Below, piece after piece: positions 15,202 through 23,070 of a stretch of 29,000 nt of DNA (positions within the stretch are counted from its first letter, which is position 1; each line of letters begins with the position of its first letter). The position numbers were made by a program, and so were the translations under genes. The DNA is taken from assembly GCA_003452935.1 (NCBI GenBank), contig DMMY01000019.1:1-29000 (forward strand), read 5' to 3'. The notes beneath the pieces are model-generated. The model ran no database searches. It was given only the letters and a program-made list of their open reading frames with translations, and was not told the origin of the DNA. Source of the DNA: Elusimicrobiota bacterium (GTDB lineage: Bacteria; Elusimicrobiota; Elusimicrobia; UBA1565; UBA9628).

Positions 15202-16710
15202 CTAGCTCGCCACAGCCTGGCGAAAGACCCTTATAAGCTCTTCCAGACGCCGCGCCAATTCGTCGGCTTTGACCTGGTCCTTGATCCCTTCCAGATTGAT
15301 GCGCACGTTCTCGGCCGCGCACAGGGCCGCGGCCTTGAGAAGATGGCCGGCCGAATGCATATCAGAGAGGACCGCCGGCAAAAGACCGGGCATGGCCCCT
15401 TGCACGATCGCGAAGGCTTCGGCCGCGGCGGCCGCGGTGCGCAAGGGCACCTCGGCCGCATGGATCAAGGCGCCCTGCATTTTGGCGGGACGCTGCGGAT
15501 TATCCCTGGGCAACGCCAGGGCCGCCATAAAATGGTCGAACGCCGCGGAATCCTCGCCCGTAAGCCGCTCGAAATCAGCCTTGAGGCGGCTGAAGTTCAT
15601 CCGCGCCTCTTCCAGGCCGGGCTTTCGGGCAGGATCAAGTTTCTTTGACTTAAGGCTGATGCCGACGGCCATGAGCCCCAGTCCGCAGCCCATGGCACCG
15701 GCGATGCCTGCGGCCGAGCCTCCGCCCGGAGTGGCGTCCGTGGTCGCCAGAGCGTCCCCCAGCACGCGCGCCGATTCCTGCCAGCCCGTTTTCTGCCGCA
15801 AGGCTCCCACGGCCTCGAGGCGGCTCTCCAGTATCTGCACTTCCGGGTTGAAGTTCTCCAGATTCAGGGTATCCAGGGCCAAGTCCACCAAAGCCTGCCT
15901 GGGCAGAAGACCCACGATCTCCGTGGTCACGACCTTGGCGCCATGCTCCGCGGCCAGACGCCGGGCCTCGGCCAGGGTCTTGGCCATGGAAGTGGTCTTA
16001 TAATCCGTCAGCACGGTCGATATCTGGACCTGCTTGCGGGCGGAAAGCTCTATCTCCTTGCCGCGCACGCACGGCAGCCCCCCTCCCGAAGCGCGCAGAC
16101 GCTTGGCGATGTCCTTGCCCGCGGCCATGTCCGAAATGTCGAGATTGAGGTTGAAGTTGACGATCTGCTGGCGAGCGCCCACGGCCACGGCTCCCGCGGT
16201 CGGGTGGATGCGGTTGGGCCCGAAGTCCGGCATGCGCGAGGGATCCTTGCCGATAAGTTCCTTCAAGCCCTCGAACTGCCCCTTGCGCACGGCTGCCAGG
16301 TCCTTGCGCTCGGACTTGCGAGCCGCGTGATCGTAAAGGTAGACCGGTATTTCGAGCTCCGCGCCGATGCGCTGGCCCAGCCTCTCGGCCAAGCCCGCGC
16401 AGCCTTTGATATCGATGCCTGAAACCGGGATGAAGGGGATGACGTCCACCGCGCCCATGCGCGGATGCTCGCCCTTATGCGCGTTGAGGTCGATGAGCTC
16501 CCGGGACTTCTGCGCCACGCGAAAACACGCCTCCACGGCCGCGTCCGGAGGCGCCACGAAGGAAAGCACGCAGCGGTTATGGTCCGAGTCGGTCTCCACG
16601 TCCAGGATGGAGACCCCCGCGACCGCGCGGGCCGCCGCCACTATGGCTTCCACCTTGGCCTTGTCCCGGCCTTCGGAAAAATTAGGCACGCATTCGACTA
16701 GAACGCTCAT
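15202..16710 (-). CDS. ftcD: Bifunctional glutamate formimidoyltransferase / formimidoyl-THF cyclodeaminase
   Basis: This cytoplasmic one-carbon enzyme moves the formimino group of formiminoglutamate to tetrahydrofolate and then releases ammonia to give methenyl-THF. At 502 aa it contains both activities. The formiminotransferase covers about residues 1-300 (VECVPNFSEGRD, the AHKGEHPRMGAVDVIPF block with the catalytic His at residue 82, FGPNRIHPTAGAVAVGAR). The cyclodeaminase covers about 320-502 (TTDATPGGGSAAGIAGAMG, HAAEVPLRTAAAAAEAF). Fusion as in vertebrate FTCD is known in some bacteria, but separate genes are common. The start was set at ATG 16710, which has GGGAGG 5 nt upstream; an in-frame GTG at 16716 falls inside the Shine-Dalgarno. 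No histidine-degradation (hut) genes lie nearby, so the formimino donor pathway is not visible here. Confidence 0.93.
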   Translation of the reverse strand: MSVLVECVPNFSEGRDKAKVEAIVAAARAVAGVSILDVETDSDHNRCVLSFVAPPDAAVEACFRVAQKSRELIDLNAHKGEHPRMGAVDVIPFIPVSGIDIKGCAGLAERLGQRIGAELEIPVYLYDHAARKSERKDLAAVRKGQFEGLKELIGKDPSRMPDFGPNRIHPTAGAVAVGARQQIVNFNLNLDISDMAAGKDIAKRLRASGGGLPCVRGKEIELSARKQVQISTVLTDYKTTSMAKTLAEARRLAAEHGAKVVTTEIVGLLPRQALVDLALDTLNLENFNPEVQILESRLEAVGALRQKTGWQESARVLGDALATTDATPGGGSAAGIAGAMGCGLGLMAVGISLKSKKLDPARKPGLEEARMNFSRLKADFERLTGEDSAAFDHFMAALALPRDNPQRPAKMQGALIHAAEVPLRTAAAAAEAFAIVQGAMPGLLPAVLSDMHSAGHLLKAAALCAAENVRINLEGIKDQVKADELARRLEELIRVFRQAVAS

Positions 16711-16743
16711 GGGCACCTCCCGGGCATTTAAGCCGCTGAAAGT

Positions 16744-16752
16744 ATCATACCA
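16744..16752 (-). promoter_or_regulatory. Extended -10 promoter candidate for ftcD-dehydrogenase
   Basis: Minus-strand TGGTATGAT fits TGnTATAAT with one mismatch. Transcription would start near 16737, leaving a leader of about 27 nt that holds the GGGAGG site. No -35 is evident. Confidence 0.45.
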
Positions 16753-16826
16753 AAGAGCGCCTCATGGCCGCCTCGCGGCTCTTGCGCTCGCGCGCCTATC
16801 AGACGTAACATATGACTGGAGTTCTC

Positions 16827-17255
16827 ATGGATATCATTCTCATCCTGATTTCTTGCGTGCCCTTGCTCAGCCTGGAGCCGTTGCGTTGGTACTTTTGCAC
16901 GGGAAATTTTCAGGGACTGCGCAAGGCTTTCTGGCTGTCTTTCTCGGCAAGCGTGCTATGGTCCTGGCTAGGCGACTACATCGCCGCGGTTTATGGCTGG
17001 CACTGGCCTTTTTACGCGCTCCTGGCGACGGGAGCCGCTCTCTGCGCCCTATGCTCCCGGCTGGTCTACTATGAAGAACGCCGCTGGCAACGCGAGAAAC
17101 GGCCTGGGCAACGCATAGCCCTTACGTTGGGAGCCTTCCTGCTGGTCTTCGTCTTGGCCAGTTGGCTGATCCCTGAGTCAATGTGGCTGAAGATCCACGA
17201 CCACGGAGAGACGGTCTCGGCCTTTGGCTGGCTGCGCGGCGGAGCCTTGCGCTAG
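16827..17255 (+). CDS. Small integral membrane protein of unknown function
   Basis: No family is recognised. The 142-aa protein has four hydrophobic segments: about residues 1-18 (IILILISCVPLLSL), 35-50 (FWLSFSASVLWSWLG), 58-78 (WPFYALLATGAALCALC) and 100-118 (LTLGAFLLVFVLASWL). Short positively charged loops (YYEERRWQREKRPGQR) between the last two suggest a cytoplasmic loop. The ATG at 16827 is preferred because TGGAG lies 5 nt upstream; the ATG at 16812 is in frame but has no ribosome-binding site. The stop shares the four bases CTAG with the stop of the convergent GT39-TPR gene. The leader contains GC-rich inverted repeats (16753-16789). Confidence 0.6.
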   Translation: MDIILILISCVPLLSLEPLRWYFCTGNFQGLRKAFWLSFSASVLWSWLGDYIAAVYGWHWPFYALLATGAALCALCSRLVYYEERRWQREKRPGQRIALTLGAFLLVFVLASWLIPESMWLKIHDHGETVSAFGWLRGGALR

Positions 17256-19168
17256 TCCGACCTCAAAGCCGCCGCTTCCGACTCCAACGCCGGACCCAAA
17301 TTCCGAAACTCGCCTGTCCGTTGCCAAGACCGCATGGCTCGAGCGTAGAGTCGCCGGGCCTCGCTCGAGAGGCCCTGGCGCGCCTTGAGCCTGGCGAGGT
17401 TGGCCAGAGCCAGGGCATGATCAGGCCTGATGGCCAAGGCTTGGCCCAAAACCGCGCGCGACTGATCGAGCCGGCCGGCCAGCAAGAGCGCCGCGCCCTT
17501 GGCATTGAGAGCGGCGACCAGGCGCGGCCGCAAACGCAATGAATCGTCGAGCCGGGCCAATCCGGACTTGAGGTCTCCGCGCGCCAGGTTCTGCCTGCCG
17601 GCCAGATACAGTTCATAGGAACGCAGGAAGGCTTGGTCCGCCGTCACTTTATAGATGGAAGTCCCCTCCGAGGAATCCGTGAAACCCGGCTCGAAAGCCT
17701 CGGGCCAAGAACCAGCCCAGGCCATGCTCCTCTGCCAAGTCCGGGCTTGGTCGAGAACCGGGCTGCCCGGGACATTGGAGCCGATGGGAAAAGGCATGTC
17801 AAAGACGTAAGCCACCCTTTGGCGCAGGCAATGAAAACGAAACTCCTCGCTGTCGTCGGCGCGCACCTCTGGAATTCCTTGGCGGCCCGTGTAGAGGAAA
17901 ACCATGGGGACCTTGGTCAACAGCACGGCGTCGGCGGACGTGTGTCGGGCCACCCAGTCCAAGCCTTGACGGGGCAGCAGCCAGTCCTGGGGCCGGGGAC
18001 CGAGCCACGTCGAGCGCAGCAGGCGCAGGTCGTGCGCCATGAAAACCGCGGCCAGGACCGCGACGCCGATCGCGAGCCCCGCCCTGGATCTGGGCAAGCG
18101 GCCGCACAGCGAGGCCCAACCTTGGACCAGGAAGACCGTCATCCAGGGCAGAAGCGGCAGGAAATAGCGGCTGTCCATGACCGGCCAGACGGCCTGGACA
18201 AAAAAACAGCCGAGGACCGCGAGGCCCATGGCTGCCGTCGCCTCCCGGGCCGGCCGCCGGCGCAGCAAGTCGGTCCAGCCGGCCGCGGCGAGCCCCGCGG
18301 CCGCGACGATGAGGCCCATGCTGGCCCATATTCCCCATCCTCCATGGGGCAGCCGCGCGCCCAACAGGCAATGACCGAGTAAAAGGTAAGCCGCGCGGTG
18401 CCAATTGTCCCAAAACCCCATACCGCCCGAAAATATTTGGGAAAGCGTCTCACGCCAGTATGAGGCATAGGTCGTGACCTCGCCTGCCGCCAGCCGATTG
18501 CGAACCGCCAGGACGCCGCAAAGAGCGACAGCCGGGACAATCGCCTGCGCCGCGGCTTTCCAGCCTCGGGCTCGCGCCAAGAACGGCGCGGCGGCCGCCG
18601 CGAAGAGAGCGCCCACCGGCCGCAACCAGGCGGTCCAAACCAGAATCGCGCCTAAAGCCCAGGGAGAGAAACTCGCGCCCAAGGCACAGGCCTGGCGCAA
18701 ACCCCAAAACACGAGGGCCGAGGCAAAAAGCAGGCCCACGTCCGACATGATGGAACCGGAAAGCTGCGCGGTCACGGGATTGAATAGGAAGAGAGCCACG
18801 GCCGCCAGCCTGACGCCGGGCCGCAACCAGCCGTCGAAGACCTTCCAGACTATAAGACCGGAAAACAGCGTCAAGGCTGCCGGAATGAGCCTAAGCCAGT
18901 CCCAATGCGGCGCCAGCAGCCAGACAAAAGGCGCCAGCAGCATAGGGAACCCGGGCGGAAATGAGATCTCCGGTGGAGATCCCGCCAAGCCGAGGGCGCA
19001 GTAGCGGCCTTGCAGAAGCGATCGGGCCAAAACGATGTACTGCGCGTCGTCGTTGAAATAGCCGACGTAGAGCCTCGACAGCAGCGCCCCGTAGAAAATG
19101 CCGGCGGCCAGAAGCAGCCAGGGAAACGCCCGCTCGGGCAAGGATGGCGGCAGTCGCGGCTCGGACAT
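17252..19168 (-). CDS. GT39-like membrane glycosyltransferase with C-terminal TPR repeats
   Basis: This 638-aa inner-membrane protein has a GT-C/GT39-like membrane part at about residues 15-400 with roughly ten helices. The first extracytoplasmic loop carries YVGYFNDDAQYIVLARSLL, whose D40/D41 pair matches the metal/catalytic acidic motif of dolichyl- or polyprenyl-phosphate-sugar mannosyltransferases. A soluble segment follows, then two to three tetratricopeptide repeats at about 545-630 (YELYLAGRQNLARGDLKSGL, ALNAKGAALLLAGRLDQSRAVL, ALALANLARLKARQGLSSEARRLYARAM). Such fusions suggest that the enzyme docks to a partner or glycosylates proteins. Substrate and acceptor are unknown. The ATG was chosen because the first helix follows directly; the frame is open further upstream but only shadows proS. 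It lies 17 bp downstream of proS. Confidence 0.75.
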   Translation of the reverse strand: MSEPRLPPSLPERAFPWLLLAAGIFYGALLSRLYVGYFNDDAQYIVLARSLLQGRYCALGLAGSPPEISFPPGFPMLLAPFVWLLAPHWDWLRLIPAALTLFSGLIVWKVFDGWLRPGVRLAAVALFLFNPVTAQLSGSIMSDVGLLFASALVFWGLRQACALGASFSPWALGAILVWTAWLRPVGALFAAAAAPFLARARGWKAAAQAIVPAVALCGVLAVRNRLAAGEVTTYASYWRETLSQIFSGGMGFWDNWHRAAYLLLGHCLLGARLPHGGWGIWASMGLIVAAAGLAAAGWTDLLRRRPAREATAAMGLAVLGCFFVQAVWPVMDSRYFLPLLPWMTVFLVQGWASLCGRLPRSRAGLAIGVAVLAAVFMAHDLRLLRSTWLGPRPQDWLLPRQGLDWVARHTSADAVLLTKVPMVFLYTGRQGIPEVRADDSEEFRFHCLRQRVAYVFDMPFPIGSNVPGSPVLDQARTWQRSMAWAGSWPEAFEPGFTDSSEGTSIYKVTADQAFLRSYELYLAGRQNLARGDLKSGLARLDDSLRLRPRLVAALNAKGAALLLAGRLDQSRAVLGQALAIRPDHALALANLARLKARQGLSSEARRLYARAMRSWQRTGEFRNLGPALESEAAALRSD

Positions 19169-19185
19169 GCCAACCCGGCAGCGGC

Positions 19186-20745
19186 TCAATAAGCCTTGGC
19201 CATGACCACGCGCTGGGACGAAGGCTTGCCGGTCAGGATGCACTTGCCCTCGCCCCGGGCCGCAGCCGGGATGTCCTCGGGCAGAGGGATGCAGCGGATG
19301 GAGGTCTCGAAGCGGCGCGCCATCTCGTCCTCGTTTTGCGCGTCGCCGGCCCAATGCACCCAGGCAAAACCCCCGCCCTCGTTCTTGTAAAAGCGCTCGA
19401 AGTCCTCGATCGTGTCGATGACGCGCGTGCGGCGCTCGCGGGCCGCGCGGGCCCGATCCAGAAGATCCTTCTGCATCTGATCGAGGAGCGGCTTGACCGC
19501 GGCCAAGGCCTCGGCCCGGGGCAGGAAGCTCTTGGCGCGCTTGCGCCTGGCTTGGTCGGTCTCCCCCGCGACATCCGAAACAAAACGGCGCACCAGGCAC
19601 AACGAGCCTTTCTCGATGTCCTTGGGTCCGATTTCAATACGCAAGGGAACGCCCTTGCCTTCCCACTCGTAGTACTTGGCTCCCGGCGAAAGGCCTTCGC
19701 GATCGTCGAGCTTGACCGAGAGGCCCTGGGCCTTGAGCTCGTCATGCACCCGGCGCGCCTCCTGCAGGACCGCGGCTTTCTCCGCGTCGGTCTTGAATAT
19801 GGGCACGACCGCGACCTGGATAGGCGCGAGTTTCGGCGGCAGGACCAAGCCCGTGTCGTCGCTGTGCGCCATGATGAGGGCTCCGATCAGCCTGGTGGAA
19901 ACGCCCCAACTCGTGGCATAGACGTATTCGAGCTTGCCTTCCTTGTTGAGGAACTGCACGCCGGAAGATTTGGCGAAATTTTGGCCCAAATAGTGGCTCG
20001 TGCCCATCTGCAGGGCCTTGCCGTCCTGCATCATGCCTTCGATGCACAACGTCTCCACGGCTCCGGCGAAGCGTTCGCCCGCGGTCTTGCGGCCCTGGAG
20101 AACCGGCACGGCCAGGACATTCTCGGCCACGTCGGCGTAGACGCCCAGCATGCGCCAGGTTTCCTCAAGCGCCTCGTTTTGGGTGGCATGGGCGGTATGC
20201 CCTTCCTGCCAAAGAAATTCCGCGGTGCGCAAAAACAGCCGCGTTCGCATCTCCCAACGCACGATATTGGCCCACTGATTGACGAGGATGGGAAGATCGC
20301 GGTAGCTCTGGATCCAGCCCTTGAACGTATCCCAGATGATGGTCTCGCTCGTGGGCCGGATCACCAACGGCTCGTCAAGTTTTGAGTCGGGATCGACAAC
20401 CACCTGGCCGTCCACGGACTTGAGCCGATAATGCGTGACCACCGCGCATTCCTTGGCAAAACCGGCCGCGTGCTTCTCCTCCTTGGCCATCAAGGAAAGC
20501 GGAATAAACAAAGGAAAGTAGGCGTTCTGATGCCCCGTGGCCTTGAACCGGTCGTCGAGCTCGCGCTGCAGCTTCTCCCAGATGGCGTAGCCGTGGGGCC
20601 TGATGACCATGCAGCCGCGCACCGCGGAGTGCTCCGCCAATTGGGCCCGCCGGATGACGTCAAGGTACCATTGGCCGTAATCCTCGGCGCGCGAGACTAT
20701 GCCCTCATCGCCGGCGCTCGGTTTCTGCTGCGTCTGCTGGCTCAT
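19186..20745 (-). CDS. proS: Prolyl-tRNA synthetase, archaeal/eukaryal-type
   Basis: This class II aminoacyl-tRNA synthetase charges tRNA-Pro. It has 519 aa and lacks the ~180-aa editing insertion of the E. coli-type enzyme, so it belongs to the shorter archaeal/eukaryal-like ProS found in many bacteria. Class II motifs are visible: motif 1 region (GCMVIRPHGYAIWEKLQREL), motif 2 (LVIRPTSETIIWDTFKGWIQSYRDLPILVNQWANIVRWEMR, with TRLFLRTAEFLWQEGHTAHAT after it) and the motif 3 region LIGALIMAHSDDTGLVLPPKLAP. The anticodon-binding domain follows from about residue 290 (QVAVVPIFKTDAEK). The C-terminal extension ends with Tyr, as usual in this type. AAGGAGG 4 nt upstream fixes the ATG. The GT39-TPR gene follows and may share its transcript. 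Confidence 0.96.
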   Translation of the reverse strand: MSQQTQQKPSAGDEGIVSRAEDYGQWYLDVIRRAQLAEHSAVRGCMVIRPHGYAIWEKLQRELDDRFKATGHQNAYFPLFIPLSLMAKEEKHAAGFAKECAVVTHYRLKSVDGQVVVDPDSKLDEPLVIRPTSETIIWDTFKGWIQSYRDLPILVNQWANIVRWEMRTRLFLRTAEFLWQEGHTAHATQNEALEETWRMLGVYADVAENVLAVPVLQGRKTAGERFAGAVETLCIEGMMQDGKALQMGTSHYLGQNFAKSSGVQFLNKEGKLEYVYATSWGVSTRLIGALIMAHSDDTGLVLPPKLAPIQVAVVPIFKTDAEKAAVLQEARRVHDELKAQGLSVKLDDREGLSPGAKYYEWEGKGVPLRIEIGPKDIEKGSLCLVRRFVSDVAGETDQARRKRAKSFLPRAEALAAVKPLLDQMQKDLLDRARAARERRTRVIDTIEDFERFYKNEGGGFAWVHWAGDAQNEDEMARRFETSIRCIPLPEDIPAAARGEGKCILTGKPSSQRVVMAKAY

Positions 20746-20829
20746 GATTCCTCCTTTCCGGGACAATAGAATATCGAATTGCAGGCCGCGAGGGAAGTAC
20801 GCGTCAGCCTGGGATCAGCGCTCAAGTCC

Positions 20830-22863
20830 CTATTGGCCGGGCCGGACGGCCAGGTAGACGGTGCTCCACAGCTGCGCCGCGTTGGATTCCGTCACGTGCC
20901 CGGCTTCCTGGCCGAAGGGAACCACCTGATATTGGCCGTCCTTGATAGTCCAAGACCAGAGCTCGCAATGGCGCATGGGCGCGCCGGCGCGGATCGTGTC
21001 CCAGAGAGCGCTTCGCGCCTCCCGCAACAAAGCCCTGGTCTTGTCAGGAAGGCCCGGGCGCGCGAGCTGCCGCTCGATCCCGGCCGCGAGCAATGCCTGC
21101 TGCCATGACCAGACCACGGTCCCGTGGTAATGTCCGCGCGTGAAAGCATCCCTTAGCTTAGGATCGGTCGCATAGGCCGGATTGGCCACGACCATGCCCA
21201 CGGGCGTCCTCAGGCCGGCGGGAAAAGGCTGCCGTATCCCTTGCAGGGCCCGGACGATGTCCTCGTAAGACGGATCCGTAAAGAGCAGGACGAATCCTTC
21301 GTCTGAATTGAGTATCGGAATGGGACGCCCCGCGTCGTCAAGGGCCACGGCATGAAACGACGCCGGGCGCTCCAGCGCGCGCAGAGCGGACGCGGGGTCT
21401 ATGCCCTGGCTCCGGGCATAGGCGCGGACCCTCTCCCGGGCCGCCGGCAGCGGGACGTCGACGATAAAATAGTCGGCCGCCTTCTTCCAGATCGGGGACA
21501 GGCGCCGGGCTTCGGCGGCCAAGGCGTCGTCGCGCCCCCGGAGCGGGCCTTCGAGGAGCCGCGCCGCGGCTTCGAGCGCCGCGGGAACCAGCGCGGCATT
21601 GACGTCGAAGGGATACCGTCCGCCGCCGAGCCCCTCGTTGCTGTCGCGCCACTGGCCGACGCCGCGCCCCGGCAACAGGGACACGAGATTCTTCGGCGAA
21701 GGGTCCTTCCCGAAGGGCCTGGCCCTGGCGACGACCAGCTTGAGATTCTGCAATAGGGCGTCGGCATAGCTGCGGCCGTCCGGCGCCACGCCCGCCAAAA
21801 ACGTACTCGCGCGCGCCGTCCCTTCCGGGGAGTCCAGAAGATAACGGGCCAGAACCGGCGCCAGGAGAAAGTCCCCGTCGATCATCCCGTAATCGTAAAT
21901 CGGTTCGTTGAGGTCCGCGGGAGGAGCCGGCGACGCCAGATGGCGGATGACGGCCCACTCGCCGATATCCTCTTCGTGGGCCACGACCCCATTCTGGCTC
22001 AGGCGCGCGATGACGGAGCCCAAGCCGGCCTCGATAGCGCCGGGCTGGAGAGACGGCATCAACATCCTGACCGAAAGCAGCGTGTCCCTTCCGAAATAGG
22101 TCAGATACTGCCAGGAACCCGCGAGCAGCTTGTCCTTGTAGGACAAGAACTCCAGGGCGTTCCTGGCCCGGCCGTCATCGACGGCGTCCGGCCGCAGCAG
22201 TTCCGCGGCGGCAATCGGGCTCAGGGGGGCATAGTCGTTCAAGGCGGTCGCCCGGAAGCTCAAGCGGCCTCCCTCCGGCGCCGCCATGACGATGGTCTCG
22301 TCGCCGCGCACGCTGATGCGGGTCCCAGCGATCGGGGAAAGCGCCAACTCATGGTGATGGACGCGGTCAAGCGCCGTCCGCTTGATGGTCACGGACAGGC
22401 CGGCGATCACATTGTTTTCCATGCCCGCGGGCGAGCGGCCGTCATGGTTGAAGTCCCTCAAGGCGCGGATGCTTCCCAGCATCGCCTTGCGGACCACGAG
22501 GCTCCCGGCCGAGGCCGAGACGACAGCCGCCACTCCGCGCATGCCGTCGGCCCGTTCGATCGCTTCCAGAGGGCCGTCGACCTGCAGCTCCGCGGCGGAT
22601 CCCGACGTCTGGAACCAAAGGCCCGCTCCCGAATTCCCCGCCGGGAAGGCGAAGACGAGCCTGGGCGATTGCCCGGAGGACGCGACCACATGGGCGGCGA
22701 CGGCGCCTTGACGGTAGAAAAGGTTTTGCACGCTCCCTTCGGTCGACTGGAAAGCCAGCGCCTGCCCCGCGACGGCGAGCCGCGCGCTCAAGAAATGGAC
22801 CAGGGCGAGGGCGACGGCCTTGCCCAAACGGCGGGGGAGAAACATGCTTATCTTATATTTCAT
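20830..22863 (-). CDS. Exported six-hairpin (alpha/alpha)6 glycosidase-like protein
   Basis: This is a probable extracytoplasmic carbohydrate-active protein of 677 aa. The N-terminus (KYKISMFLPRRLGKAVALALVHFLSARLAVAGQALA) looks like a signal peptide. A beta-rich domain covers about residues 35-230. The rest is a predicted alpha/alpha toroid. It resembles glycogen-debranching/GH63-like enzymes at WQYLTYFGRDTLLSVRMLMPSLQPGA, GVVAHEEDIGEWAV, YDYGMIDGDFLLAPVL and the late HYHGTVVWSWQQALLAAG. The exact glycoside hydrolase family and the catalytic residues could not be assigned. It is divergent from the permease-trehalase pair, so a role in degrading an external glucan or oligosaccharide is plausible. 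The start is uncertain: ATGs at 22890, 22881, 22863 and 22845 all lack a Shine-Dalgarno. The one at 22863 is preferred because TATAAT lies 6 nt upstream. Confidence 0.65.
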   Translation of the reverse strand: MKYKISMFLPRRLGKAVALALVHFLSARLAVAGQALAFQSTEGSVQNLFYRQGAVAAHVVASSGQSPRLVFAFPAGNSGAGLWFQTSGSAAELQVDGPLEAIERADGMRGVAAVVSASAGSLVVRKAMLGSIRALRDFNHDGRSPAGMENNVIAGLSVTIKRTALDRVHHHELALSPIAGTRISVRGDETIVMAAPEGGRLSFRATALNDYAPLSPIAAAELLRPDAVDDGRARNALEFLSYKDKLLAGSWQYLTYFGRDTLLSVRMLMPSLQPGAIEAGLGSVIARLSQNGVVAHEEDIGEWAVIRHLASPAPPADLNEPIYDYGMIDGDFLLAPVLARYLLDSPEGTARASTFLAGVAPDGRSYADALLQNLKLVVARARPFGKDPSPKNLVSLLPGRGVGQWRDSNEGLGGGRYPFDVNAALVPAALEAAARLLEGPLRGRDDALAAEARRLSPIWKKAADYFIVDVPLPAARERVRAYARSQGIDPASALRALERPASFHAVALDDAGRPIPILNSDEGFVLLFTDPSYEDIVRALQGIRQPFPAGLRTPVGMVVANPAYATDPKLRDAFTRGHYHGTVVWSWQQALLAAGIERQLARPGLPDKTRALLREARSALWDTIRAGAPMRHCELWSWTIKDGQYQVVPFGQEAGHVTESNAAQLWSTVYLAVRPGQ

Positions 22864-22869
22864 TTGCTT

Positions 22870-22875
22870 ATTATA
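22870..22875 (-). promoter_or_regulatory. TATAAT -10 box, near-leaderless, for the glycosidase-like gene
   Basis: A perfect minus-strand TATAAT ends 6 nt before the ATG at 22863; +1 would fall on or next to that ATG. No acceptable -35 is seen at 16-19 bp spacing, which weakens the call. Confidence 0.35.
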
Positions 22876-23022
22876 TCTCATCCATCTCATGCGGCATCGC
22901 AGTCTTTCTGCCGGTTTTCCCTCATATCCGGCTTAATGAACAGGACCTTCGCGCCCATGATGAGCTATTATATGCAGACGGGAATAATCCCAAACGCAAA
23001 TCAACAACTGAGGGGAACCTAC

Positions 23023-23054
23023 GGCCGCCCCGCCTCGCGGCGGGCAGCGCGGCC
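23023..23054 (+). promoter_or_regulatory. Nested hairpin in the leader of the MFS permease
   Basis: The outer stem GGCCGC (23023-23028) pairs with GCGGCC (23049-23054), and the inner stem CCCGCC (23029-23034) with GGCGGG (23039-23044). The loop is TCGC, and a 4-base bulge (CAGC) lies on the 3' side. It ends 16 nt before the permease ATG. No U-tract follows and no Shine-Dalgarno is visible, so it is more likely a translational or mRNA-stability element than a terminator. Confidence 0.5.
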
Positions 23055-23070
23055 TCTGGACTGATAGTCT

